From: Marsupella aquatica
Taxonomy: Eukaryota > Marchantiophyta
Length of the DNA: 64,000 nt
Assembly: GCA_973895155.1 (NCBI GenBank)
Contig: OZ316896.1
Coordinates: forward strand, 20,336,001-20,400,000
Reading direction: 5' to 3'
The notes beneath the pieces were generated by a model. It ran no database searches. It saw only the letters and a list, made by a program, of their open reading frames with translations, and had not been told where the DNA came from. A program made the position numbers and the translations under genes. Numbering within the stretch: position 1 is the first letter of the stretch; the number at the start of each line of letters is the position of its first letter. Of the stretch, positions 13,801-25,400 are shown piece by piece.

Positions 13801-14184
13801 GCAAAGGTCACAGAACTAAGCATTGCAGCACTCAACCAGATCCACTTTAATTACAATCAACCTCACGGAGCACACCAGATTTTAGTTTGGCAGGAGGAAT
13901 TTTCGTACTTCAGGGACGTGCTTTCGCACTGGTGCTTGATAGAGAACAGCAGGATCACAAGAGTGCCATTTACGGTATCGATCGTCGAAATCGAGCTCCA
14001 TCAAATGCCCGGTGACTGACGTCATCAACATAAAACATTGCTGGCCATTGATAGAGTAAGAAAACTCGAAAATCTTATTATAACGAGAGCGTCCTTCTCG
14101 CGACCGCATATTATTCTGAGATAATATCTGAGCAACTGCCTTGGCTACGGAAGGCTTCTCGGCCACATTGAGGACACGCGCCAT
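4813..14184 (-). CDS. TOP3A: DNA topoisomerase 3-alpha (type IA), 24 exons, complete
   Basis: Type IA topoisomerase that with RecQ helicase and RMI1 dissolves recombination intermediates in the nucleus. Exons: 14184-13909, 13767-13589, 13118-13046, 12886-12764, 12575-12454, 12274-12202, 11992-11876, 11365-11282, 11079-10900, 10681-10553, 10236-10162, 9871-9782, 9390-9286, 9148-9114, 8545-8416, 7858-7806, 7591-7489, 7367-7329, 7101-7023, 6608-6537, 6200-6126, 5921-5652, 5409-5289, 5083-4813. Total 2874 nt, 957 residues (plant homologues about 930). Toprim: [12 protein letters not shown] at the N-terminus and acidic triad in DCDREGE (D116, D118, E120). Catalytic Tyr334 in [24 protein letters not shown] and [12 protein letters not shown] follow. 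C4 zinc finger at C635, C638, C657, C663; two CCHC knuckles (C762-C775, C803-C816); GRF-type zinc finger about 828-867; last CCHC knuckle C940-C953 beside a Gly/Arg/Ser-rich tract. Start [12 protein letters not shown] matches the family. Intron 2 is GC-AG. Frame is kept at all 23 junctions. Confidence 0.96.
13119..13588 (-). other. GC-AG intron (TOP3A intron 2)
   Basis: The exon ends GAGAG and the intron starts GCAAAT; the acceptor is ATCCAG followed by GGACATC. Only this GC donor gives the expected LIERDIH junction and keeps phase; the GT dinucleotides downstream would add residues that the family lacks. Confidence 0.85.
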
Positions 14185-16884
14185 GGCAACTCCAGATATG
14201 ACTCCAAATTAGCTCCAGAAAACGGATTACAGTCACATCCTAGAACATTCAATTCAATCTCAGCCTCTGCCAGAAGCGTGAAGATTTTCTATCAGGGTCT
14301 AATGGCCACCATCGTCGCAAATTCATGTGTACCAGGACCACAGAATCCTTAGAAAATGTCATGTTGAGCAGAGGATCCAACAGAATTCCACCGAGATTGA
14401 CATGTGCTCCCATTCACTCTCTCTTCAGCTACAAATCCTTCAGAATCCGGAGTCCTTCAGCTACAACGCCGACCCAAAAGAATTTATTGGCTTTCAATTC
14501 CTTTCCGCGTTGAGGTGCAATTCACTTTCTCCTCCCAACCCTTAAACCCTAAACCCTAATCCATACAACTCATGGGACCAATGCAACGAATAATGTCCTG
14601 AGGCCCCGGTGGGGTCGTTGGCATGCAACGTCCGGCCAATATATGAGTTGACATTCCCATCATTGCCAATATTGAATGATTCAATTCAACTGTAGCTCTT
14701 CCTTTAAAACCAACTGGAGTCCATTTAAGTAGATGAGTGCAGCCATAAAGTCCCATATATTAGGACTGTTGTGCCGCTGAAGGATGCCTTTCCGCCCGTC
14801 TTCTTGTCACTCTTCCTCCATGCATTGCTAAACCCCTAACCCCAAAACCCCAAAACCTGCTGGGAACACTGTCATTGTTCTGAACAATTCAAGCAATCCT
14901 GTTGACTCGGCTGGTGCACAAGCCAGCAAGACAGAAGTTGAGATCTGCCACTGCCACAGTAGTGGAGCAGAAGAAGCACTTCGTTTCGTCTTCCTGGTTC
15001 CCACATTTAATCATCCAATCATCCGTTGTCGCCCGAGAAAGGCACTAAGGCAGCAAATGAGAAGAAAGAGCTCGGAGAAGCCCCTCCTCACCTCCTCACC
15101 ACTGCCTCTCCATCTGCTCTGTTTCCTCATTCTCGGTGCTCAATTCTACTCTCGTCCCAAGGTGCCCTGACCGGGACCGGATCGGACCTCAATGCATTTT
15201 TCCATCATCCACTCCACTCCTTGATTCATTGCACCTCTCTCGTGTGCTGCTGGTACTCCCGATCCCGTAGGATTTCTTCTCTCGATATTGCAATTCAATC
15301 CCTTCCTAGTCATCCACTGCTTCATTCATTCTCCGTCTCAAATCCTCGAAGTCTGAAACCTTTAGAGCTTCATCAGCAGCTTTCACCCAACAATGAGCAA
15401 GGAGGCGGGAAAGGCCTTTCAAACGATTATGCTACTCTAGGCAGAAAATTGTGTCGATGCTCTAGAGCTGAACCCCGCCATTTTCTTGATTCAATTGTTT
15501 TATTATACCTCCCCAAATTTGCACAAAGTACACCACACCTGCCTATTTAAAAGCCCCATTCCTTTCATTCCTGTCCTATGTAATTACCATAAAAAGGTGG
15601 AGCCCAAACTCATTCCTAGTGAAATTGAATGTGTGCATTTGTGTAATGGGAGCCACCTGTGGCTCTTATATAGGTAGTTGTGGTTTAAGATGCCCCCCAA
15701 ATTAATTTAGGAGATGCTCTACAGCACCCGCCATATTCTTGATCCCTATGTTACCCCCAAAATAACACAAGGCACTTAAGTTGCCCCCAAACTAAAGAGA
15801 AAATTGCTCTATTGCAGAGAATTGGACTGCCAAGCTAAGATTGATGACTTAGGAGCTTAGCAGACTCAAGCACTTGGATTGTGCAGACGATATTGATGTT
15901 GGGGGCAACTTAGGAATTAAATTAGTTGTGGAGGTTAACTTGATCATGTTGGACAGTTTCGGGGTCAGCTTGTATTCAACTGCTTGAGTCTGCTAAATGT
16001 GCTCGACCGTTAACCTTCGGTCAGTACTTTGCTGAGGAGTGATGCTGATACTATTAATTTCACTATCAGGGGCACTATCAACAAATAACACTATTCAAGG
16101 GGCTACCCCCTGGCAGCTGGCATCTATCCTGACTGTCAGTCTTCATGTAGACTATTCAATTTTAATAGGGAGCAGTTATGAAATGGTTTGCAAATTGCGA
16201 AGAGGAAGCAAGGAAGGATTTACAGAGGGCCATATGTGCCCCACATCAGCGTTTTGCCATTGCAAGAAACCCCTTTAGAAGGCTCTATCAGCATGAGATC
16301 AAGGACATTTTGCTAGGCATTGTGATTTGCATGATATGATTGTCAAAAACACTATGTAAGCTAATAAATCAGCATTTTTAATAAAGTTTCAGAATGTTCA
16401 TAAAATATGTATTGTAAAATTTTCCCAAGTTTCACATTCAAACATTGCCTAAAGTTTTGTCCCCTTCGCCTTGCCCTCTGCTTGGGTTTTTTAATATGTT
16501 CTTGGAGCAAACCTGTTGAACACCAATTTCAAGGGGAATTTCAACCATGCACCTTTTGACTCATAATGACCATGCACACCATTGTGATATAGTGGTTGCC
16601 TTAAAGAATTAATAAAAGAATTCATTTTACATATTAGTCCTTAGTTGTTAGCACATTAGTTACTCAAAAAGCATTGTGTCACCACTTACAAGGAGCTTGC
16701 CCTTGAGCGTGTTGTTGATTTCACAGTTGGCGCAAAAGTATTGTTGCAGACAAAGCCAAGCCAGTGACATCATGGCATCATGCAGTGCTGCTGACTATTC
16801 ATCAGGGGGATAGGGTGCGCAAGGGCAATGAGAGGAGGGATGCTAGGGCAAAAGGAAGGTGGAAGATCATGCGGGGGAGGCAAT
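14185..16884. other. TOP3A promoter and intergenic DNA
   Basis: Starts with the TOP3A 5' leader and promoter (telo-box cluster at 14543-14559; C-rich telomere-like AACCCCTAACCCC at 14829-14841). A stretch around 15000-15560 is richer in C and T than its surroundings and could be a promoter or 5' leader of a plus-strand gene. A start at 15391 (MSKEAGKAFQTIMLL) ends after 15 codons. No gene is supported. Confidence 0.45.
14543..14559 (+). promoter_or_regulatory. Telo-box cluster upstream of TOP3A
   Basis: TAAACCCTAAACCCTAA lies about 360 bp upstream of the TOP3A start codon. The AAACCCTAA telo-box is a known plant promoter element of genes for ribosome biogenesis, replication and cell-cycle functions, so it fits a topoisomerase gene needed in dividing cells. 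Its function here is inferred from position only. Confidence 0.5.
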
Positions 16885-17191
16885 TGTTTGTTAGTCATGT
16901 ACTCTTAGGTCTAGATTGCAATTTTAGCTAAAGTTAGACTAACCCTTAGTTGCGGACTTGGTTAGGTTAGTTGTGTTGCACAATATACACAAGCGGACGT
17001 TTTCTTGTTAGAACGGACTTAGGCTCATTGTTACAGAGTTAATTGAGAGATAGAGAGATCTTGTATTGCAGAGACTAAGTATGGCTGATAGGCCTAGAAG
17101 GCAATAACGCTCCTGTGCATTCTCGTGGACATAACCTCATCTGAGGTGAACCACATATTTCTTTATCTCGAACTTGTTTGTTGAATGTTCA
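16885..17191 (+). mobile_element. Probable Copia-type LTR fragment
   Basis: A purine tract (GCGGGGGAGG, 16871-16880) is followed by TGTTTGTTAGTC, as a polypurine tract precedes a 3' LTR. The stretch runs through tracts typical of plant Copia LTRs, including GAGGTGAACCACATAT near its end, and could end at TTCA around 17191. No second LTR, primer-binding site or flanking duplication was found, so ends are approximate and the call is tentative. Confidence 0.35.
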
Positions 17192-20100
17192 TGGGCATGC
17201 TGTTGTGAAAGTCATATTTGCTCAACACTGTTTTGCTTAAGAGGGAGGCAAAAGGCATGCAAAGGAGGGGAGGTGAAAGGGGACCCTATGAGTGGAGAAG
17301 GAAAGATGGGGTGGTGGAGGGAGTCCAGCACAAGTAAGAAAAAATGAAGGGGTGGGGAGGGGCTAGGGTGAGCCCAGTGAGAGGCAAAAAAACAATTGAA
17401 CAGAGGGAGGTGTGTTGCAAGCAGGCCCTGGCTAGTGAAAATTATTTCTCAACAACCCTCCACTTTTGTAATTATTTTTTGTAATCCATTTTGTAAATCA
17501 GACCATGGGATTGCAAAATGCGAGATTGCTTACTATGGTTGTTGGATTAGAATAGAAGTGGTTGCCAATGTTAATTATCTGGCAAGCATAAGTGGAGTCC
17601 TATACTGTATACTTCATAACAAAATTGTATCCTTAGTAGAGACAAAATTTCTCCAACCTGGACTACTCTCGGTTGGTGATCCATCCCAATGTCAAATTCT
17701 TCAACTTCTCTTCTCTCCCCCTTTTTTAAAGATAAAGAATTCCGCCAAAGTTTATAAACCAGGTAAAAAACAAACTACAATGAAAGAAAAAGTGGCAAAG
17801 AAATAGAGGACCAAAGAGTCTTAGGTGCCTCCACTTTTCTTTTCTTTCTCCTTTTTTTAAGTCTCAACTTCACTACAGTACTAGATTTAGAACGACACAT
17901 GTTTGATGGCCTCGTTGGGGTTTCACTCAAAAGGACCTATAGATTCTCTTTCTGAAGCGAGGGCACACGCCCTCCACGCTCCTACTGTTGGACGACAAGG
18001 GCCCACAACTCCAATAAAGGCCTATTGTAGTGCCCTCATCTTACGAAGCAAATAGTTTCAAAATGAAGTGTAATCATTATAAAGTGGAAGACAAATGCCT
18101 CAAAGATAGAGTTTCTGGTGGGGTCATAGGACGATATTGTAGATGATTGTCTCAAAGATAAAGGGAGGATGAGTAAGCAGCATAAATGGCGAACATCTAT
18201 CCTTTGAAGCCACCAAACCTAATTTCTTTTATTTTTAAAACAAACTCACGGGCTTGCCACCCATGCGCCTGACCGTCTCCATGATTGTCATCAATAAACT
18301 TGCAAACCCTCTGCTTTTGATTATTCCTCATTGTCAATAAATGTGCATCCCTATGAGCCATAACGCTTCGTTAGCCCTGACACCAAGATTCCTTGATTTA
18401 AATCCCCGTATGTGTTACTGTCAGGGATCAAGGTCGCATTTGCTATGTTTATGTTTTCAAAGACCACAAGGAAGGCGTTCCATGTAGGGTACCAATGGGC
18501 TGTTAGGCGACTGTGGCGTGTAATCTTGGGGAGTTATGGGGTGTAATCCTTGAGGGCTGTTGAGGAACATACCCACTTACCTGTGCATATGCAAGAAACA
18601 TTGTTATGCAAAAGCATTGTTACTAGTGACATCATGGCCTATTCACAACCATAACCCAAATGTCAAAATTATCCATTATCATAAAAATTATGGCCCATGA
18701 TTTGACTATATTGGGTAGGTTATGAATTATACACTTTCATCAAAAATTAGACGACAGATCACCCCAGAGCAACCAGTGGATTACCCTCCAGGTAACCTGC
18801 AGTTCTGCCCAGAATCATGTTCCCCCACTCTCTTGTTCATGAACTTAAGAGCATCTCCAATGGGTATGCATGCTTGCCTGCCCCAATGCTTTGACCATCC
18901 CCGGGAATTAAGCCAGCAAATTGAAAACCCCTGGTGCCATCCTTGGCTTCCACAGGACAATTAGGTCGAGGAGGTTACTATGCACTTGATGCACCCTCAA
19001 AACCTACAGCCCATGGGTTACCCTACACATAAACCCCCAACTTGAATGTTTCTTTGTTAAGTGATTTTGGGGCATACCCCACGGGTGAGGTACCTCTCCA
19101 TCCTGGTCTTTACTGCCCATTAGGGTGTGTCAAAATAAGACTATAAGTGAGATATGGCCAAGGACAAAACTGGTTTTATGGTAGTGACAAAACCCTTAGA
19201 GGCTACCTATACCCTTAGAGGCTACCTATAATCATGCCCAGTAAGAATCGGACTTCCAGAAAGTCAAATATGCTTATGATTTGACAAGCCCTATTACCTC
19301 CTCTTACACTACTCTTGTAACCTGCAGTGGTGCCTAGAAATCTCCTTGTTGGGAGGGCATGCAAGGAAAGCTTGACTGCCCACCAGCCGGGCCACCAGCA
19401 CCAGCTTTCTGTGCATGCCGTCTCCGTGGTGGACCGCCTGAAACGAAAAATCTGGACAGCAAAAGTGTGCGCGCGCAGAGATGAGCGCGGAGACGTCCAA
19501 TGGAAGCACCGCCTTCCACTTCACGATACTGGTTACAATTTGCTGCATCTGCAGCGCTCATATTTGGTGCACGAAAATTCAATGACGGTCTGGTATATGG
19601 ATGACATCAACCTGAACGTGATAGGACCCACCACAAACTTGCTGAGCCGGTTCACCATCTTTGATTCTTTGCCATCATGGCTCCCTTTCCCTCCCTGCTT
19701 GCCTCTTAATTCCCATACAAGAGTGCAAAGGGCTGCGAACTCTCAGAAAGCATTATTTTACAGCACTGCATCTCGAGCTCACAGGCAAATTTGAGTCGCC
19801 GAGAGAAGTCTCGAGCAGTAGAATCACCCCAGGACGATGAAATGGGAATTCTAATCTGTTGCATTGGAAAGTTTATGTGAGGACTTCGCCAAATTCTTCA
19901 CATTGAATTTTTTCGAGGCAAATTTCTCGAACTGATTCAAGGCATGCTTTCGACAGGGAACCGTACCTTCCGTCCAAAAGGAACCAAGAAGAAAGCATAG
20001 TAATCAGACTGACGGCCAAGTGGAGGGTGAGGGTTTCCTGGGGAACACAGGAGCGCTCTTTTCACAAAAGACTTACTACTGTAGACGGGACCTGGTCATG

Positions 20101-22035
20101 CGGCCGCTGCTCATTGATGATTGCACCACTGGACCGCGAACTTACGAGGGAATTACAGCCCATAGATCTGTGCATTCTCAACAGATTCATTCAGCTGCTT
20201 CCTCATTGGGTTGCGGCCTTCACGCCAGCCCGACTCACACTGTACAATAGATAGATGGTAAAGTTCATACAAACTTACCCTGGCGATCTGGATCCACTAT
20301 ATTGCTGTCGACCTTGCATTATTGGAGGGTAACTGTATAGTTATCACCAAGCTCATGCATAGGCTTCCTTCCTAAAACACGTTTCAAACAAAAATAAATC
20401 TGTGATGAATTGTACTGTCATCAAGAGAACGATACAGTGATAAAGTCAGACAGTAAACTCCAAAACTTGAAAGCTGCAGGTTTGATCAAACAGGAACGCT
20501 CGAACCAACTGCTCCAACACAATCATTCTGATTTCTGAGCAGCAAATGGGTACAGTTCCACAGTCTCTTGTCCATTACTGTCCATTTTTACCACATTCCT
20601 CGATCACCTGTGGTGGGTTTTTTTGCGGGCCTGTCACTCACTGTCATAGTGTCATTTCTGGACTACATCTCAGTTCCATGTGAGGGAAACAGAGGAGAAA
20701 GGAAACAACCATCTACTAGTGCTTAAATCCAAACCGTAGACCAGGAATCTCTCGTGGGCTTTTAATAACCAACAACAGCCTACAACAAGCCATGCACAAG
20801 AGTACAAACAATGATGGGCGCCGTGGACAAATTATCGCCAGGGATTTTTCCCATTTTAAAATCGGAGCACCCAAATTAGACCACGTAGATCGAATCACAA
20901 CCTGAGTTTGAGACACGCGTATACCTGCTCCATTGAGCATGTTGTGCTTGTGGTATGGTCACCCGAGGAACCGACCTCGCAGAATGTTTCTGCTAATCCA
21001 CCGTCACTTTGTTCGATCGAGCACCCTACAATTTTACTAATGTTGGACCTTCTGGACATGAGGTAAGTGTGAAACCTGATCTAGTTGCACATTTTCGGTG
21101 TGAAACCTGAGGTCAGTTTGAGGTGAGGTTTAGTTAGGCCATTTCCCCCACATTCAACGCTTTTTGGATTCTAATGACGACATCTAGTACAAATTTCTTG
21201 CAAATTCTGTGGAAATTCTTGCAGAATTACAGACATCAGTAAAAGCTATAAGAGACTGGGGAAGGGCATTTTGAGATTTATACTCTTCTTGTCTCCTGGG
21301 AAGAAAGAGAGTAACATCTCAATTTGCATAAAATTTGAGTTTGTCTTAAAATGTAAATGAAGGACAAGAATTTTAACCAAAATAGTCGGAGTGATCTAGA
21401 GCCCTACTCTGTTTGGGCATTGTAGCCCACAGGGCGTAACAATTATATACTAAGAAAAATACATTTGAAGTAGGACGAATGGATTCAGACTAAAAACATT
21501 ACTTAGCTTGAGTAGTGCTTTCAGTAGAGAAATACAATTCCTCGGAATATATTCTCTTTTCTTCAAGTAATCAATCTGTGAAAACCCCACGGGAAGGGGA
21601 AACAAACCAAAGCACACTGACAATTCAGAGTAGAGAAATATACTTGTTGGGCCTTTCTTCTTAAACTTCTTAATTTTTTGAATGGAAACTGTGAATGATC
21701 TAATAGTTAACATCACATAGGAGTAAGCAATGGCGCATACAAATTTCCTTTTGAAAGCGCAGTTAACGCTCCTGAAGTGCACACTCTTGGGAAGGCGGAT
21801 CCAGTGTGCACTAAAACCACCCTTGATAAGTGCAAACCCCCTTAAACTTGCACTTCTCAATAAGCAGCCTCGGTCGTGAGCAGTGTTGTGACTTGTTGCA
21901 CAAATTGTACATCCCTGCCCTAAATTTTTGAGGGGAAAAGCCTGGCAATGAGTGGAAGCCAACAGGGCCAGAGCGCCAAAATACAGCAAACTACTTGCCA
22001 CTCAAATTATGTTCCCATTTGGGGTTTGGTGGCCT
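17192..22035. other. Intergenic DNA without a supported gene
   Basis: AT-rich, with a more GC-rich stretch at about 19320-20250 that is open in several frames on both strands (for example plus 19327-19794). None of these translations resembles a known family, and no coherent splice structure could be built. A minus-strand open frame at 21450-22001 has no ATG and is probably chance. Confidence 0.45.
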
Positions 22036-22129
22036 TGGCCACCTCTAAGGCCATTTTTGTGTGTTTGTTTCTTCACCGTCAATGGCCACCTCTAAGGCCA
22101 TTTTTGTGTGTGTGTTTCTTCACTTTCAA
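22036..22129. repeat. 47-bp tandem duplication
   Basis: Two adjacent copies (22036-22082 and 22083-22129), each starting TGGCCACCTCTAAGGCCA, which is itself an imperfect inverted repeat, then TTTTTGTGTG and TTTCTTCAC. They differ at only a few positions, suggesting a recent duplication. Confidence 0.85.
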
Positions 22130-22160
22130 TAAAAGTTGGCAGATCCACTCCCCTAGTTTG

Positions 22161-22417
22161 CAAGCCAGTTCCGCTGCTTGCTCTCCTGTTCATAGTTTAA
22201 ATCTTGTTGAACAAAATGAAGTGACAAATGGGAGTCTTAATCTAAGATGGGAGAGAATCCAAGCCTTTCAACTGATCCCAAAAATCTCCAAGCCAGTTGG
22301 GCTGCTTGCTCTCCTGTTCATATTTTAATTCTAGATGAACTAACTGAAGTGACATACGGGAGTCAAAGGCTAAGATGAAATTTCTATCCAAGCCTGTGAA
22401 CTCGGAGGGAATAATGA
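22161..22417. repeat. About 130-bp imperfect tandem duplication
   Basis: CAAGCCAGTT..GCTGCTTGCTCTCC at 22161 recurs at 22289, and the unit tails CCAAGCCTTTCAACT (22258) and CCAAGCCTGTGAACT (22388) also match. The copies have diverged by substitutions and small indels, so this duplication is older than the 47-bp one just upstream. Confidence 0.75.
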
Positions 22418-25400
22418 GAATCAAACACTTTTACTCTAAATCCAGGTAAATGGGGCTTTGCGTTTTCCCAGTTTTTTAACTTTGTTGTCCCCCTTTTATC
22501 GGATTTTTTGGCTTTTAGTATCATGTCTCCCCGTTAGGCGTTGTTTTCCTTTGCACTTCTTTATATTAAATAAATCCATGTATCTAAATATTAGTCAGCA
22601 CACGTACACTTTTTCATAGATCCCAACAGGGCTATCCAAAGGGAATGCGATCCTATCCGGGCATTGGTCCGAGCATACTGTGCAATAATATGATAACAAC
22701 AATAATACGTAATACGTACAGCACACTGAACATTGGCTGCCACGCACTATATACGGAGTAAAATACGGTGGCATGCATTGTGAGGAGCATGCCAATGATG
22801 ACGTGGAATGCATGTATGCACGCATGAACTGGATTGGCCAGACATGGGCTCCAATGGGGAGCGCTCGCGGGCACTGCACCGCAAAAGACAGAAAGCGTTC
22901 CCTGTTTTCCGTTCGCCCCACATATCAACTTTGAGGGAAAAATGTTTCGACCTATTGAGAGTACACAATCAGCATTTTAGTTATCCACTTTTTACTACCC
23001 TACGGCAGTAAAATAATACTTGCCACGAAATTATTTTTATTATTGGGTTGGGCAGATTTCATTTATGGGTGGGCTTGACTCTGTTAGACTAACCAGAGAT
23101 GGCATGAGCTTGATTTGCGGAGACATGGAGGTTTGTGATTCCCACGAGCTAACCCCTCCAACCATACCTTCATCCTGGACCAGTTTCCCCCATCCTAAAC
23201 TCACCGGATTGCAGGCATTGACTACATTCTATGAGTAAAACCTATCACACTTTTGGTCCCCCTTGTTTCCCCACTGTCACACAGTTGGAGAGGGTTAGCT
23301 TGGATGAATTACAGATATGCACATGTCCACAGACCCATTACATCCCATCTTGGATTAGTCTAGTCTGGTTAAGCCAACCCATATACAAAATGGAGAGCAA
23401 CCTAATAGTTATATAATTATTTGGGAAGGATAGTAATTTTCACCAGTTTGTGGCACAGGAAATTTTTTTAAACAGTTTTAGTTATCTATGAATGTGTAGT
23501 AAGAGTTTAAGTCATTTGAAGCTCAATAACGACAATCAAGTGATCAATCAACTGTCAACTATTGAATGTGAACAAAGACGGTCAAGAGCGGGTCCTGAGA
23601 ATTTATATTGTTTCAATGAGCAAGACATTTAGAGAATGGATGGAAAATCTATAGGGTGTTGGAAGGCATAGAAACAATGAATGGAAGAAGAGAACAAAAT
23701 GTCGTCACAATCATTCAAACCTTTAAGTTTGGACGGGACTTCAACAGCTCCTCGTGTGATTATAAAACTCTGATTCTGAATATGTATTATCCAAATCACG
23801 ATACAATTTCTGGAGATCCCATGACATCTTAAAAATTCTTTTCCAGAAATAAAACTTTGTATTGCAGTTTCAGCCAAGCTTATTCTACAGTGTTTTTTAG
23901 TCATAAGCTCTGACTGAATCTACATCCGATCTGTAAACTCGGACCGGATCCCAAAACGCTTATCATAAATCCATGTCATCCACGTCATCCATGCAGGTCC
24001 CTATCATATCCCATGCAAATTTGGGATCCTTTAAGAGCAAAAGGTTGGGGATATACCATGATTCATGCATAGAGAACTATTGCTACTCTGCCTCATCAAT
24101 AAACTTATGAGTGTTTCATGCAAATGGAATAAATTTTGCACAGTGTGCAATTGTTTCACCCTTAGGCCTTAGATTTGACCTGTAGATTTTGCAATAACTG
24201 CTTTCCAGTTTAATAAAGAATTGAGATGGAGATAGGTCAGAAATGATGTTAATTTGGACAAAGGCTGTGTAACCATTTAACTCCAAAATCTACCGTAGCA
24301 GCGTTGAGACCCAAACCTGTGATCACTTGCACAAGGGAAAGATATTATTTGAGATTATACTAACATCTGACAATGGTCCGTTGGATATGGTCCATCCTAG
24401 TTACTTGTCTAATATGATCTACCAAGGCCAAGGCTTATTTGGAGATCTCATTGGCTTTTTCTTCTATCATCTTATATTCGTTATCTAAAGCTACTCTTTG
24501 GGCTTACAACCTAGAGTGAAGCGACTGTGACTGGGCAATAATGAGGATAGGGGTGCTGACGGACAAAGGTGATTGGGGTCAGCTCACTGGAAAACATTTG
24601 TGCATGACTCCAGTGACCAGGAACAAGGCATTAGGCTTGAATGTCAACTGATAAGCACTAATCTATTTTTTCACAAGGTCTATTAAGTCCCAATCCCTAT
24701 TTAGTTTCAAAAGGGGGCAGTCAGACTACTGTCTTCCCCTGAACATAGAGTCAGAGCCTTGTATCTGAATACTGCCCATGGGGGCTCTATTTGAATAGTG
24801 CGCCTGAGGTTTTGTATTTGAGTTTTGACTATGTACATGAAGGGCATTCTGTTTGGAAACGGGTGTTGTGTTCAAATGTTGGTTTTGCGTTTGAGTGTTG
24901 GCCTTGTCATATGATTCATAAATGTTTGACCGTATGTGCTCAATTAGAACAATTTGAACATAACATCAATATTAATATGTTCAAATGTGTTTTCAGTAAG
25001 GCACCCAAAAAACATTTAATTCTATTGTCCAACCCAATACCTAGGCACAATACCTGGGCGCTTTGTTTGGGAAAAGACGACAGTTACTGTAGTCACTGCA
25101 TAATATTCCCTCGTGCCTGATTCCCTTTGAACCCCATGAACTTTAGTTCCTCACTAGTGAGAAACTTTGAATTCCGTGGTCAAAGAGGACTCTATAGTAG
25201 CACAGTAATTATTACTCACTCTTAGCGGGCGAGAGTTTATCTCGATTGCAAAAGCATGCTATTTGGGCCCACATACTGGATGAAAGCAACAGAGAGGATA
25301 GGCTTTTCCTTTTCCAGTCTACACGGAAAGAAGCCCTTCGGCCCTCGCCAATTGTAAAAGACCACGCCATAGAAGGTGAATAAGAAGAATTAAAAAAAGG

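Noticed and set aside
19327-19794. 155-codon plus-strand open frame
   Set aside because: Several frames on both strands are open here, which points to base composition; translation is not recognisable.
21450-22001. 183-codon minus-strand open frame with a hydrophobic start
   Set aside because: It begins with GTG, not ATG, overlaps the start of the 22-kb repeats, and has no family similarity or splice context; likely chance.
22036-22129. CRISPR-like array
   Set aside because: Only two adjacent units without spacers, in a plant nuclear context; a plain tandem duplication.
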